64,000 bases of DNA from Atriophallophorus winterbourni (GCA_013407085.1 JACCGJ010012940.1:47783-111782), one strand, 5' to 3'. Positions 46,801-56,999 are shown, counted from the first letter of the stretch. Numbers and translations are program-made. The notes: generated by a model not told the origin, from the sequence alone.

Positions 46801-49800
46801 TCTTGTAATTAGCGGTTACAATGGTATTTCTGAAAGTGTGAAATATTTACATACAGTGTAATCGATGCTTTCTCAACTTGAATCGGATTCATTACTAGCG
46901 TTATAATCATAAAATTACGACTGTATTTTAGCAGTGAGAAAGAAAAATATTTTAGTAGAGTTTATAACAGCTTCGCCTACATTCATAAAACGCAATCTGA
47001 AAGGAACAATATGTCAGATGATGTCTTGCTAATGAAGCTGAACTTGTTAATGCTATATGGTTGCAAATCGCATTCGTCAGTGGCGCAAGCAATTCAGCCA
47101 GCTTGTGTGCGCTTTATTCTTTTAGAATGATGTAGCATGTTAAGTCCACTATTAATGGTGAATCATCGTTCAGCCAGCAAACTTGATAAAATGATCAATA
47201 TATTTTTGCTCATATCCCTCATAATCACACTCACCTAATGATTGGAGTAGTTCGTTCTCGTTAGATTAAGACGTCAAGATTAGTTTCAGTGAGCCGTGAA
47301 ACTGTGAAAAATTAATGAAATCCAATTGACTTCTGCACATATTAGTTTGTTGTAAGAACCAAGTGTACAGTTGTTTTCATATGAAAACACTTATATACAT
47401 TTTTCAAATGATCCAAGGCTCAGTAAAAACAGTTTATCCAAACTTTGGTTATTTGGAATGCATCTGTATAATAGTAGCATATATAATCAAGATAGACATA
47501 TTTAATGGTACTTTGGTATACTCGCAATATTTAACCAGTATTTACTTCAACTTAATTCACATGACTCGAGTTTTGTGTATCAAAGCTAAGTCATTACGTT
47601 CCTTTATTTATTAGTTATTTAAGACATGCTTGAAAATGCACGAAGATAAATAACTCACCTCAAGATTTTGGACGAGAATCTTCATGTCATCCAATTCTCG
47701 TTGCAACTTTGAACAGCATTCCGTTCGCTCGTTTAGTTCAACTCGTAATTTTTGTTCTAACTTTGAATTTTCAACGTGATGTTGGAGATTTACCAAATCC
47801 CTGCGAAGGCGCTGAGTGGAACAACGTTTGAAATAATGTCAAAGATTTAGCGAAGTTTAAAATTGGGACAGTTGATGGACGACTTACAGTATTCTCTTCT
47901 TGCACATGGTTTAACTGCGACTTCAATGCACAAGTGTCCGAACGTCCACCTGGTGAGTTCAGCTTATTTAATGTTTGTGGCATCATTTCTACCTAAAACA
48001 ACTGTTATTGGAAGCGGAACAACGATATTTATACAATAATAGAACGAGAACTTACTCCATCACATGTTTCTAACATATTTTCATAATTTTGTTTGACGTG
48101 TTCCGGTCTAGTGTTTCTCGCCACTTGCAAGTCATGTTGGCACGACTCCAATTTCCTCTTTAGATCCTCTAGGGCTTGTTGTAGATGCGCCTTTTCTGTC
48201 AACTTATCTTTATTGATAACACGAATTCGTTGACGGAGAGAATCCCTCTCCAAAGTCATCTTGCGCAAGCTTTCAGCCAATTGGTTGCGATCTGCCTCGA
48301 AACGTCTAACAGAAAACGGCAAGTTGCGCGTCGTCACACTTGATAAAGGCGGTGCTGGACTAAGGTGATTCCGTTGTGTGTATTGGTGTAATAGCTCGTG
48401 CTGTGTCTGAGAAATGGTAAATAGTGCAAACCAGTTGTTAATTTTGAAATAATACACGGCAAATGCCTCGTAGTTTGTTTTTTGTAACCTTTATAGGAAT
48501 TAAATCACGAGATGGTCAATACTGAAAACCCTTTCTAGATTGAATATTGCTTTCCTGCACAGGTTTAAATAAAATAGTAGTCTCTATCTGTAACCTTGTT
48601 ATCCTTTGAATACTATTTCAAACCACACTGAAACGCGTAGTCTACCACCTATGCAAGAGGACAGTGAAACATTGGTAGTGGAGTGTGCATATTAAATGTT
48701 AGCAGCACGAAAGCTGGCGATATCCATATTTCTTTATCACAAACGTTCTTAGGTTGTCCAAAGACTGTGTAAAAATATCATTTCGAGCACAAGTTCTACC
48801 TTTTGAAACGGCAGTATTGAAACCATCTTCATATGATCGAGTTATTAATATTATTATCACAGAGTTTTTGTATATTATGCCGTAATTCAGAGTAATAAAA
48901 ATATCTACCGAATTTTTGATGGAAACATGTAAGATTGCAAAACAAATTTATACTTGAACGTCACTGTTAAATAGGGTTCGTAGAACGAACCACGGTGTTC
49001 AACCATAGAATCACATAGTGATTCTTGGTCAAGCACTCAAGGCGCTCATGAATGATTAAAGTAATGTGCTGTTCACATGCCCCGCACTTACATACCACTA
49101 CCGGGTTCTGGCTGTTTGTCATCATCAGATGGAGACAGTAAGATTATGTTCAGTAAGTTTTGTAAATGGCTAAAGAAGTTATACTTGAATGCCACTGTTT
49201 GGTGTGTAAGTGCGGGGATGGGATCAACACATTACTTTATTCATCTATAAGCGCCTTGAGTGATTGATCAAGAATCACTTTGTGATTCTGTGTTTGAATA
49301 TCATGGCTCGTTGGACAAACCCTATGTAGCAGTGGCATTCAAGTATAACTTTGTTTACCACTTATACACTGTGTCATGGCTCACTGAAACTAAACTTAAT
49401 GTCTCCACCTGATGACCGCAAATAGCCGTTAGTGGTGGGTAAGTGCGGGGGTGTGAGCAACACATTATGTTAGATTGATAAAAGTCAAAAGCCAAAAAGT
49501 CATTTTATCTTATCGACCTTTAGAATTTTTATTCAAAATAATGTTGTTAAGGATTCAAGGATTTATGGTTAAAAAAGTTAATACTTTACAACACCACAGA
49601 ATTACGGTATGAATAAAAACAGGAAAAAAACAATAGTATAAAAGCAATAGCGAATATCAAATGTAAGGCTCACGAATGTTATTCTTCTGCATATGTAAAT
49701 CCAATTGCGCTTTAAACGCCGCCAGGCAAGGAGAGTCCACCAGATGTTGGAGTAGGGAATTCCAAAGAAATATAGCACGTACGGCGAAAAAATGGCGCCG

Positions 49801-52800
49801 ACAATCAATACGGGAACTTGGAACGTAAAGGGATAAGGTATGTCCGCGTGTCACTTTCCCATCACATACATCGAGCAAGTGTTTTAGTGGATGTCGTTCA
49901 GTAGACACAATTCTATATGTCAGAATAATATCACGTCGTATCCTCCTTTGGGTAAAGTCGCATAGACCCAGACGTTGCAATCTTTCGGTGTACGGCACAT
50001 TGCGAAGACCAATCACTAACTTTGTTGCTCTATGATAGATTTTATCGAAGAGAGCAATGTCTTTTCGCAGCCAAGGAGCCCAGACCTCTACCGCATACTC
50101 CATGTAGGGCGAAGGTAGACATTCATTATCCTTGGTAAGGTTACCAGAGAGAATCTTCCAAATATTCTTCGAGAGATACCCAACAATCTGTTTGCCCGTC
50201 GATATATGTTCTGGCAGTGCGCTGTGCTCTTCAGGTTCCCGCTAATGCACACTCCAAGATCATTTTCCAACGAGCTCCATGCTAGGTTTTCAGTTCCTAA
50301 TCGATATGTCCAAGGAACATTCTTGCCAAGATGGAGCATCTTACATTTTTGTATGTTGAATGACATGTCATTCATGACCGCCCAATTCGACACGCTGTCC
50401 AAATCCATTTGCAGTTTATCACAATCCTCTGCAGAACTTATTGGCGTCCAAATTTTCATGTCATCCGCGAACAGGACCATTTTGGACGATATGAGGGGGG
50501 GTAAATCATTTATGTACAGCAGAAAGAGGAGCGGGCCTAGCACAGATCCCTGTGGGACTCCACTGGTGGTTTTGAACGTTTGGGATAGCGTTCCGTTAAC
50601 TTTAACTTGGGCTTCGCGATCTGAAAGATAGTCGCACAACCATGAGAGGAGTGGATCACATATTCCTAAACGCATCAGTTTTTGAAGAAGCAAATGATGA
50701 TTGACTTTGTCAAAAGCTTTCGAAATGTCTAGGTAACAGACGTGGATGCAAGAACTTCTATCCAACTCCTTTGTCCAGTCGTCTAGCGTTATGAGAAGAT
50801 TCGTTAAACACGAGCGATGAGATCGAAATCCATGCTGCGCTGGCGAAAACAAATTCTGCGATTCAAAGTGTGCAACCATTCTTTTCGAGACTATACGTTC
50901 CATGAGCTTAGCAATTACAGGTAAAAGTGTGACGGGACGATAATTTCCAGCGTCAGATCGGCAACCGCCTTTGAAGATAGGTGTTATTACGCCGGACTTC
51001 CAATCTTTCGGTACAACTCCCTTAAGCAACGAATAGTTAAACAGGCTGGAGAGCGGTTCACAGAGCTGACGGTGACAGAACCTGAGCACATCCGGTGTGA
51101 TGCCATCCGCTCCTGGGGATTTTCTTACATTTAGTTTGAGTAAATGACTTGCAACAATCATTGGATTTATCGCACAATGTTTCGATTCCTGTTTCGATTG
51201 AATACTCAAAACGTTCCACTAAAACCTTTGGCACGAACACTTTAGAGTAGTAAATTGCTAGAGCATTTGCGGTTTCCAACGCTGTTTCAGTGAGTTTTTC
51301 ACCATTCTGGATGGGAAAAATACCTGGTTTGACTTTCGCTTTCGCGTTCATGATTTTGTATAGTAATTTAGGGTTGCGTTCCATTTTTGACAGCAGCATC
51401 AATTGGTGCGCTTCCTTATCCTCTCGAATAAGTGCAGTCACTTTGTTGCGTAACATACGGAAATGTTGCCAAGAAGTAGAAGTATTGTTGGCTTGTGCTG
51501 CACCCACGCTGCTCGCTTCATTGCTATCCACTTTTTTGTTCTGCTGCGGACAACAAAACGAAGTTCATGGACGCACGTTTTCTGAACGATCTGTGAGTTC
51601 TCGTCTATCTTCAGTTTCAGAAAACCTACAAGTTCGTTCCATTGCGCGTCAGGGCTTATGTTGTCCATCTGAAAATGCGGAATCTGCACGAGCGATTTAC
51701 TCAGGGCCAATTTATCTACCCGTCGAACCACCCCATTCGGAGTAAGCGATTGCTGAGTACTGCAAACATAGTCGAACACAAGCACTGAATGGTCGCTAAG
51801 ACCCAGTGGAGCCTGGAATTCGATCGCTTCGATAGATTGTTCCTCCGACGTTAACACCAAATCCAAGACAGAGGGGCGGTCAGAACCTCTCCTCCGGGTG
51901 CATTCGTGAACATGGTTGTATAACGGGACTGAATCTAGTACCTCTCTGAATCGGTATTCTAGCGTTTGTGGGGAGTGATCGTCCCTGAGATAAAGGGTGG
52001 ACAGATTAAAATCACCCATAATAAGTGTCGTTGCTTGCTGTGTGCGAGTCAAGCGCTGAAGCACTTGGATCAACCTTTCGTTGTACGATTCCGTAGATGA
52101 AGGGGACCGGTAGACCACACCAATAATGCAAACTTCACCAGACATCAGCGTTAAAGAGCACCAAATTGTATCCTCGAGCGTGAATTCTGTCTTGTCTATT
52201 GGATGGCACTGGAGTCGATTATGGTAATAAAGAGCAACACCACCACCACTTCTCTCTCGATCGTTCCTTATCAAATTCATATTTGGAATTGATATCTCCG
52301 TTTCAATCAATTGGGAAGAATACCATGTTTCTGTAATGGCGATAATGTTAGGTGAGTAGCGCGAACATATCTCGGTTAGCTCAACTAATTTGTTTGGAAG
52401 GCTTTGTGCATTTGTATATAAACATCTTATAAAGTTTGTGGTGTTCAAATCATTGAAAGTTATCAAAGGGCCGACTCGGTTAGAGTCGGAATGCTCAAGT
52501 TTTTTGGAGCCATCACATGACATTCAGGTTGAACCTCATCACTAGGCGTTTGAGGGTCGGTACTATCCGTTTGCTTGCTACCGGCTATTACCTTGGGCAA
52601 GCTCAACTTGACGTTTGGGGGTAGGTTTATTCTATTAGCTTTCCATTCACTTTTGATAGTATCAGTCATTTCGGTTGTGAAGAAGGTTAGCTTTAAAGGG
52701 CTAGGACCTTGCCCTTTATAGTTGGCAGATCGCGGTATCCTAAAAGCATCCACAAGTACGGTATTTTTAATACCAATTGTTTCGGCTAGATATTTCCACT

Positions 52801-55800
52801 GTTTGTGGTCGTGCTCAGACTTTTCTTGAGAAGGTACGTCAGCAACATCTTCTGGAACACCAAGAATTACAATACTTCTTGGATTACGTTCTTCACGAGA
52901 TTTCTGCGACGACTTTCGCTCCCACCATGGTAGGTCTGCATGGATACGACATGTAGTCTCTGGAACACCTCTAAGAATGTAAGCATTTAAGAGTACGTTT
53001 TCCACGTCCTCCGCAGATTGCAGCGTTATTCTTAAAAGGCGAGGATCATCCGTGTGAGGAGAATTCAGGTGACGATTTAATCGAACTATTGATGAGGGTG
53101 TAACCGCGGCCAATCTCATCTGACTGCAGACTTTAAACCACTCAGCTAAGTCATGTTTCTGCTTAGCTTCAAACAGCGTTTCCTGCGACTCGGTCACGTT
53201 TGTACATATAACGCTTAGGTTTACACCCGCGGACTTTATTTTATAATTTGACTCAGTCATTTTAATAGTGGATTTTTTGAGTCCTTTCTCGGTTCCGTTA
53301 TGTCGAGGGGTCACTGATCCCAACGAACGCTTCCCCGTTTTAGTCACCATCTGCGCGGTTATCTGGGCAAATGTTGGCCTGCTCGAGTATGATGTATTAT
53401 CTACCGGCTCTTCGGCAGAAACCTCTAAGTCGGGTAACGACGGTGCCTTTATGACGTTTATTATCAGTTCATTCAGTTTTGTATACTGGATTCCATTCCA
53501 TTTAGACGCGTCTCAATATCATATTCAGGGGTTTTCGCCGCCGAGGCTGACGGTGTTGATTTGGCCTTGCAAAGCAGACAAACATAACAGACACCAGGAC
53601 AGTCATCTCCATTAATAATCGATACTAAATCCGAAGTCAGCGATTTGTCACATTTCGCATGCACTTTCAACAAACAGGCGTAACACGTGACAGACCTCGC
53701 CTTAGGACTTACCGACTTTCGGCAAACCGTGCACATGCATCCCGGTGCGCTTTGTATCGTTTTCGGGGACATCCGGTCAAGGTTGTGTGCAGTACTGTTC
53801 AGTTGTGTGTACACAGGCAGTGGTTCTGTCGAGCGATCGATGATGAATATGGTGGGCGCGACGAAAAGCGTTGCTCACTAATAAGAGCAAAGTCAGAATT
53901 GATTCCGGCGATGCGCTTCGGTAGTTGCTCTCACGACGTTGAATATATAACCAGTCGACGGCGAAGAATAAGATCTTTCCGATGACGTTAATCCCTTTGA
54001 GGACTTGAAGTGTATTAACAGAGTTGCACGCGTAGATCCAATATGGGAAAATCACGATGAATCCGAATTTGCTCGTATTATCGAATACCGCTACGAGAGT
54101 GGTATATCCAGAAAGCTGACTTCGAGAGGAGTCCAACAAGGTATAATATGTCCACGTACGTGTAAGTGTAAGAACAGTATATCCTGATTAACAGGAGCTC
54201 AAAATAATGCGACCGCACGGCACGAATATAGCTCAGTGACGAATGAGGTCAAACAAGTTACGCTTAAATGCAACTGTTGGATAAGGTTGGTACGATCATC
54301 TTGTTCAATCACATGTGCCCAAACACATGTGGTAGACTTTAAACCTATGATCATGAACAAGAATGCTCATCCGCATGCATTTCCAACTCACACACACCAA
54401 GATCGGTTTCGTGTTGTTTTCATGCAATAGGCGGGGGCAGTAAGATCAGGATCCGCATGCCCTTAAAGCAGTGAAAGAATGATATCAAGCGCATACGGAT
54501 AATGATCTTACCGTCCTTACCCCATGAGTGAAACAGCAAGAAAGCGGTCGTGGAGTGTTTGTGTGATGAAAATGCAGTTAAATGAGCATTTTTGATCATA
54601 ATCTCCTCAGATTTTCATATTGCAATTTATTGATAACTACGTACTCATTTTGAACATTTCCGAATCAGTCGTATTATTCTGTTTTTCTTCTACTAAAACA
54701 TGTTTATCGCGATATGCTTCTAAGATTCATCCGTTTACTCGCATACAGTTTGTTGGTAGAATATGAAATCGTTTTGATGAATAATTCATATATAACAGAA
54801 TTAATTAATTATTATTTGTCCTCTTTATTATTCAATCGCAAAGACGAAGAACGTATATTTTCTTCCTGAGCATATCATTTTGAACGGTGATGTGAAGCTG
54901 TAAAATAGGTAAAGCAATGATACTAACATCTATTTTTGATGTTGAGCATCAGGCCGCGAACATCTTTATTGATTTACTAAGCCGAATGTAGTACGCCAAC
55001 CTGTCATAACGACTATTACAAATGTTGCAAATGTTCGTAAAATTACGTGATCTTTCATAACAGAATATAACCAAAGATGTCTCAGTATTATCTATTTAAT
55101 GCATCTCAGGAATGTACCACAAAATATTCGTTTAGCCTAGATAATTCTTTCCCGTATTCGTTACGTTTCCGCGCTCTTTCTCTAATTGCCCAGCAAAAAT
55201 GGGTCATAAAATATACGCGATCAAGTATTATTATAAATATCTGGCGATCTATAATCTTCAATAGACCAATTGGTCTACCGGAATTAGTTGCATATTGGTT
55301 AACATCTGCATCTACTAATTGGGAGTTTCGTGGTTTAAACCACACCGCTATCGCACATTTGAGATGAAATATGCTCAATCCCACCACGCTTTGGTGTGCA
55401 ATAACTACAAAAACAGTCTAAACAATAATCTCGGTAGCCTGACAACCTCTCTAGGGGATCAAGTCATTACACATATACTAGGCAGTACTAGTAAAGTCAG
55501 TGATAAACATCATGTGACTGGGCTCTACGACGGATGTTGCGAAATAAATTGGTCCATTACTCCAGCCTTTCGAAACAAGGCAGCACAAGTTTAAATTTCT
55601 CAACATCAATTCAAGTAGGCACGTACTTGCTTAAGTTGTTCGGCAAGCGAGTCTCGTTCTTTTGTTAAAATCTCAATATTGATTCGCATCTGAAACGAAA
55701 TAGAATGAAGAGAATACTTCATTAGCAAAATAATTAAATCCTTCAGTGAAAATGTGAGAGCGCAGAAAATAGGCCGGATATATGTGCGTTCCTAGTATTA

Positions 55801-56994
55801 AATAACATTTCCTATGCTCGCCTATCATTCGCCGTCAATAAATTATTTCGCTATCAAAGTGAAGTAATGTTAACATTACGACGAAAATTGTGGCGTAGCA
55901 TTAAATCTATAACATTATGGAAAACGATAAACCATCGCAAATATTTACGTCCTGGCCAAAATTTAACTACCGTTACGTACAGCCTGTTCTCATTGATCCT
56001 TGTTTCGAAGACTAATAGACATTTTAAAAAGTTTTATTTAGTTAAATTCAACAAGTTTGCAAAGGTATCTTGACAATAAAAACTGTATAATCCCGATCAA
56101 TATTTTTACTGACATGGCGACAAGGTACAGTTTTTGAAACACACGTTAACACACGCATTCTGAGTCGATTTAACGACATTAATATTGAAATATTTATAAA
56201 ATCAACATAATCTTATTAAGCAAGAGATTTAGATGTTGGAACGTGCAATCGCTATTTACCTATCAAAACGTCGTAGTTACCATTGCTTGACAGTTACTAG
56301 CTGTCAAATTCAAATTAAATGTTTGTTCATCAAGTTTGCTAAGAAAAACTGCCATATGATATAATGTGAATATTTTTCATTTTCACCCTGATCACGTAGG
56401 ATATTTGGGTTATGTTTTCAATATGTAAACCTGTAAAACCTGCATAGTGACATATAGTAGATAGCAGTTATACCTATGAGAATGAAATATAGGGGGTTCA
56501 GTGTAACCTGGACGAAATATTCAATCCTGTAATTTCCAATACCTCAGTTTATAAACGCGGTGTATTTTAATATTTTTCGTACTTTGAATTAAACTGTATT
56601 TTCGTGATTTTTTAGAATAAAAATTAAAAGATGTAAAGACAATTATTGCCCTTAGTTGCTTGTCGAAGCTCAAGTCATCTTATATGATTTAAAAACTTGT
56701 GACATATTCAACATGTGTCGATTAGCATTTTGTTCGGGTTACAGGAATATTCGAATCTCTGAGTTTAACTCACATCAGTTAATTGTATCTCAAATTTATT
56801 CGCCAATTCGAGTGAACTGTCTCTTTCTGAACGTAATTTCTCAAAATCATGGTCGACTGCATTTATAACCTATCAAAAAATGTGAGGGATTATTCGACGT
56901 TTCTAAATCGCCCATAATATATTCGAACACTTTAATTTCGACTTACCTTAACCGATGCAATATTGGAATCGATTAATTGATTTTCTAGTTTCAT
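37361..56994 (-). CDS. TSGA10: Coiled-coil protein, TSGA10/CEP135 family (11-exon model)
   Basis: TSGA10 and CEP135 are coiled-coil proteins of centrioles and the sperm neck or tail. Exons in order: 56994-56947, 56869-56774, 55689-55627, 48406-48056, 47992-47888, 47811-47659, 45433-45255, 43278-43116, 39243-39058, 38380-38073, 37859-37361. All borders are GT/AG and phases agree throughout: 2151 nt, 716 residues, close to human TSGA10 (about 700). The strongest family signal is in exons 3-4: NIEILTKERDSLAEQL, then RRFEADRNQLAESLRKMTLE, RDSLRQRIRVINKDK and EKAHLQQALEDLKRKL, a run shared with TSGA10 (RRMTTERDSLRERL, NEKAHLEQ). Residues about 1-430 are heptad-rich; the last 290 are not coiled coil and are unrecognised. 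Introns hold a CR1-like element, a Penelope-like element and hammerhead repeats. The join from exon 8 to exon 9 is inferred from phase and a strong donor, and an alternative stop exists. Confidence 0.7.
38073..38380 (-). CDS. TSGA10-like exon 10 (tail region)
   Basis: Acceptor gctttaccag, donor gtacgt, phase 0 in and phase 2 out. Reads LPITNVPYGQGDIEPDYSSS, then VPNVSILVDLVSTIPKTCSR and ends YSGTHSEVSHR. Ser/Thr-rich and polar, likely disordered. Not recognised. Confidence 0.65.
38381..39057. other. Intron between TSGA10-like exons 9 and 10
   Basis: AT-rich, with no repeat match found. Short open frames on both strands near 38218-38598 are shadows or chance. Confidence 0.5.
39058..39243 (-). 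CDS. TSGA10-like exon 9 (tail region)
   Basis: 62 codons, acceptor tttctttagcag, donor gtattt, phase 0 both sides. Reads TESLTKEKRVKEASDYFGNS, then DAESLDRNGPIVPMGSSVKQ. No longer coiled coil and not recognised. Its link to exon 8 rests on phase and order only; it could belong to a separate small gene with exons 10 and 11. Confidence 0.6.
39244..41160. other. Intron or spacer with a SINE-like copy
   Basis: Other than the repeat at 40325-40452, no coding or mobile sequence is recognised here. Confidence 0.5.
40325..40452 (+). repeat. SINE-like dispersed repeat, copy 3 with CATA tail
   Basis: The fullest copy: catatctgtctaggcctggg through gcatcaggcttgtgcttt, then five CATA units. Matches 12481-12597 in the same sense and 12815-12925 in reverse. 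Confidence 0.68.
41165..42620 (+). mobile_element. Penelope-like element, decayed but with RT and GIY-YIG
   Basis: From 41334 the frame reads MGSSISPELANMYMEHFEEL, then MWWRYVDDTFVIIN (catalytic YVDD), a stop, then after a frameshift HVKKEFEFTERTLSFLDSL and GKISTTVYRKP. The GIY-YIG part at about 41935-42120 includes YKINYKGCSGVYIGQTSR, interrupted by stops. A hammerhead-like motif closes the 3' end (42553-42597) and a reversed one sits at the 5' side (41168-41212). Missing the N-terminal RT region. It lies in an intron of the TSGA10-like gene, opposite strand. Confidence 0.85.
42553..42597 (+). ncRNA. Hammerhead-like motif of the Penelope-like 3' end
   Basis: Reads TTGGT, CTGACGA, A, GCTT-cggagtcac-AAGC, GAA, ACATC, ACCAA. 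Stem I (TTGGT/ACCAA) and stem II (GCTT/AAGC) are perfect; one extra A lies between the core and stem II, and helix III is only A-U. Penelope-like elements are known to carry hammerheads in their terminal repeats. The family copies at 1376-1415, 7965-8000 and 33537-33575 share the site with varied decay. Confidence 0.55.
42700..42990 (+). repeat. Tandem hammerhead repeat, ~241-bp unit
   Basis: Two ribozyme remnants in the same direction: GCC-GGAAACCGGTTGTGG at about 42712 and CTGGATGACGACAAACAACC-AGAAAGC-AGTTGTGG at about 42935. Their GAAA boxes are 241 bp apart, and each is followed by gtgtataagtgaatgg / gtgtgtaagtgaaggg and atgtgagcac. The first lacks its CTGATGA part. This is 1 plus a partial unit, head to tail. 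Confidence 0.7.
43023..43028 (-). terminator. Poly(A) signal candidate for the short TSGA10-like isoform
   Basis: AATAAA on the minus strand, 13 nt after the in-frame TGA at 43041-43043. Such close spacing is possible but tight. Confidence 0.4.
43116..43278 (-). CDS. TSGA10: TSGA10-like exon 8 (with alternative 3' end)
   Basis: Entering at ttaag to match phase 2 it reads DTQNQYNDLQLRFDRFTAHM, then KKNEQIKLKHERNMVLESRL and TIEKLMSD, with donor gtaagt in phase 0. If the donor is ignored, the frame runs on for 24 more codons to a TGA at 43041 and AATAAA follows at 43028-43023 (minus), giving a shorter product. A second acceptor 5 nt upstream of the one used (ctcgcag) would not fit the phase. 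Confidence 0.68.
43990..44755 (-). mobile_element. CR1-like RT remnant in an intron
   Basis: Minus-strand frames read RISTYRVGSTFSRRRDVTTR, then PGPFLFLVHMNDVLDIVDV (RT motif LGPLLFLLYINDL), CRMIHLGKSLHHTYQLGT and finally MEYSIQVWAPWLRKDL, nearly the same as MEYAVEVWAPWLRKDI at about 50100. Stops and frameshifts throughout. Endonuclease absent. Confidence 0.82.
45255..45433 (-). CDS. TSGA10: TSGA10-like exon 7
   Basis: Acceptor tttcctacag, donor gtatgt, phase 0 in and phase 2 out. Reads ENLQNKTEKFECLQMEHDKA, then IRKLDILTDATKKTYLKSKH and SKLINRKLVEQN. Coiled-coil pattern continues without a break. Confidence 0.75.
45625..45712 (-). ncRNA. Hammerhead-like repeat (core A6 to G)
   Basis: Minus strand: CTGGTGA, GTGCAAACACAAC, GAAAT, CGGTC. 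Core A6 is G and position 15.2 differs, so it is likely inactive. Upstream cacatgcgaatcttaatcgt matches the flank of the other copies. Confidence 0.55.
45760..47610. other. Intron of the TSGA10-like gene, nothing recognised
   Basis: About 1.9 kb, AT-rich, between exons 6 and 7. The 83-codon plus frame at 47363-47614 has no family signal. Confidence 0.55.
47659..47811 (-). CDS. TSGA10: TSGA10-like exon 6
   Basis: 51 codons, acceptor ttccactcag, donor gtgagt, phase 0. Reads RLRRDLVNLQHHVENSKLEQ, then LRVELNERTECCSKLQRELD and MKILVQNLE. Strongly charged heptads. Confidence 0.8.
47888..47992 (-). CDS. TSGA10: TSGA10-like exon 5
   Basis: 35 codons, acceptor gttgttttag, donor gtaagt, phase 0. Reads VEMMPQTLNKLNSPGGRSD, then ALKSQLNHVQEENT. 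A short Pro/Gly break in the coiled coil is followed by resumption of heptads. Confidence 0.78.
48056..48406 (-). CDS. TSGA10: TSGA10-like exon 4
   Basis: 117 codons, acceptor catttctcag, donor gtaagt, phase 0. Starts TQHELLHQYTQRNHLSPAP and contains LRKMTLERDSLRQRIRVINK and EKAHLQQALEDLKRKLES, the strongest family match in the gene. Ends at NMLETCDG. Confidence 0.82.
48980..49485. repeat. Inverted plus tandem cluster of the ~240-bp hammerhead repeat
   Basis: Left part (48980-49140) is minus-oriented: ribozyme remnant CTGATGA, TGACAAACAGCCA, GAACC, CGGTAGTGG and the flank with gattcttggtcaagcactca. The right part is plus-oriented: gtgtgtaagtgcggggatgg at about 49202, the matching flank at 49250-49310, and a second hammerhead remnant at 49403-49437 (CACCTGATGA, then AGCC and TTAGTGGTGGG, GAAA lost) followed again by gtaagtgcggggg at 49439. 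The two right-hand junctions are 233 bp apart. Confidence 0.72.
49657..52523 (-). pseudogene. CR1-like ORF2 endonuclease-reverse transcriptase, three frameshifts
   Basis: Endonuclease in 52523 to about 51520: YTNAQSLPNK, AITETWYSS, GGGVALYYH, GVVYRSPSS, MGDFNLSTLY and GLSDHSVLVF. Then a shift into the frame of 51531-51058 (MLRNKVTALIREDKEAHQL), a shift back for the RT at 51209-50088 (KSPGADGITPDVLRF, DISKAFDKVNHHLL, SGVPQGSVLGPLLFLLYIND and LFADDMKIW), and a last shift into 50103-49657 (EYAVEVWAPWLRKDIALFDK to the C-terminus). Motifs are intact, so decay is recent. Confidence 0.87.
52463..53814 (-). pseudogene. CR1-like ORF1 with PHD-type zinc finger, frameshifted
   Basis: The first piece (53814-53473) has CMCTVCRKSVSPKARSVTCY, then HAKC and CYVCLLC: Cys/His spacing of a PHD-like finger, as in CR1 ORF1. 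The frame shifts between about 53473 and 53350. The second piece (53350-52463, 295 codons) includes RSIVILGVPEDVADVP and KWKYLAETIGIKN-like sequence typical of the CR1 ORF1 central domain. Its stop overlaps the start of ORF2 by about 60 nt. Confidence 0.75.
54368..54595. repeat. Palindromic pair of hammerhead-related repeats
   Basis: Two copies tail to tail about 10 bp apart. Left (54368-54465) is minus: GAAAC, CGATC kept, CTGATGA lost. Right (54485-54595) is plus: gcatacggataatgatctta, ATGAGTGAAACAGCAAGAAA, GCGGTCGTGG. Outer ends both show aatgagcat / atgctcat. Both cores are degenerate; together they form a hairpin-capable 228-bp inverted repeat. Confidence 0.72.
55627..55689 (-). CDS. TSGA10: TSGA10-like exon 3 (63 nt)
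   Basis: Acceptor atttcgtttcag, donor gtacgt, phase 0. The 21 codons contain RINIEILTKERDSLAEQLKQ, matching the NVKxLxxERDKL segment conserved between TSGA10 and CEP135. Too short to be seen as an ORF. Confidence 0.78.
56774..56869 (-). CDS. TSGA10: TSGA10-like exon 2
   Basis: Acceptor tttttgatag, donor gtgagt, 32 codons, phase 0 both sides. Reads VINAVDHDFEKLRSERDSS, then LELANKFEIQLTD: amphipathic, heptad-patterned, and in register with the TSGA10/CEP135 segment that precedes the ERD motif. Confidence 0.7.
56947..56994 (-). CDS. TSGA10: TSGA10-like exon 1 (proposed start)
   Basis: Sixteen codons from ATG (MKLENQLIDSNIASVK) to donor gtaagt, phase 0. In-frame stops lie just upstream and no phase-matched acceptor was found, which favours a first coding exon. 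An upstream coding exon entering at aaactag cannot be excluded, though only with a different phase. Confidence 0.55.
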
Positions 56995-56999
56995 TTCAA

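Larger units (their letters stand above)
49657..53814 (-). mobile_element. Second CR1-like retrotransposon, frameshifted, inside TSGA10-like intron 3
   Basis: ORF1 pieces (53814-52463) and ORF2 pieces (52523-49657) in the standard order, same strand as the host gene. Its protein is a different CR1-like lineage from the one at 14.6-18.8 kb, but closer to the remnants at 21.2, 24.4 and 44.0 kb. At least one frameshift in ORF1 and three in ORF2, so it is non-autonomous. Both ends are undefined; the tail near 49555-49580 shows accataaatccttgaatcc in reverse. Confidence 0.88.

Noticed and set aside
50206..51745. Plus-strand frames of 141 and 151 codons
   Set aside because: Antisense shadows of the reverse-transcriptase ORF.
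53268..53985. Plus-strand frames over the CR1-like ORF1
   Set aside because: Antisense shadows of the minus-strand retrotransposon coding sequence.
55077..55594. Overlapping open frames on both strands (about 90 codons each)
   Set aside because: Looks like an old repeat rather than a gene: no splice consistency with the TSGA10-like exons and no family signal.
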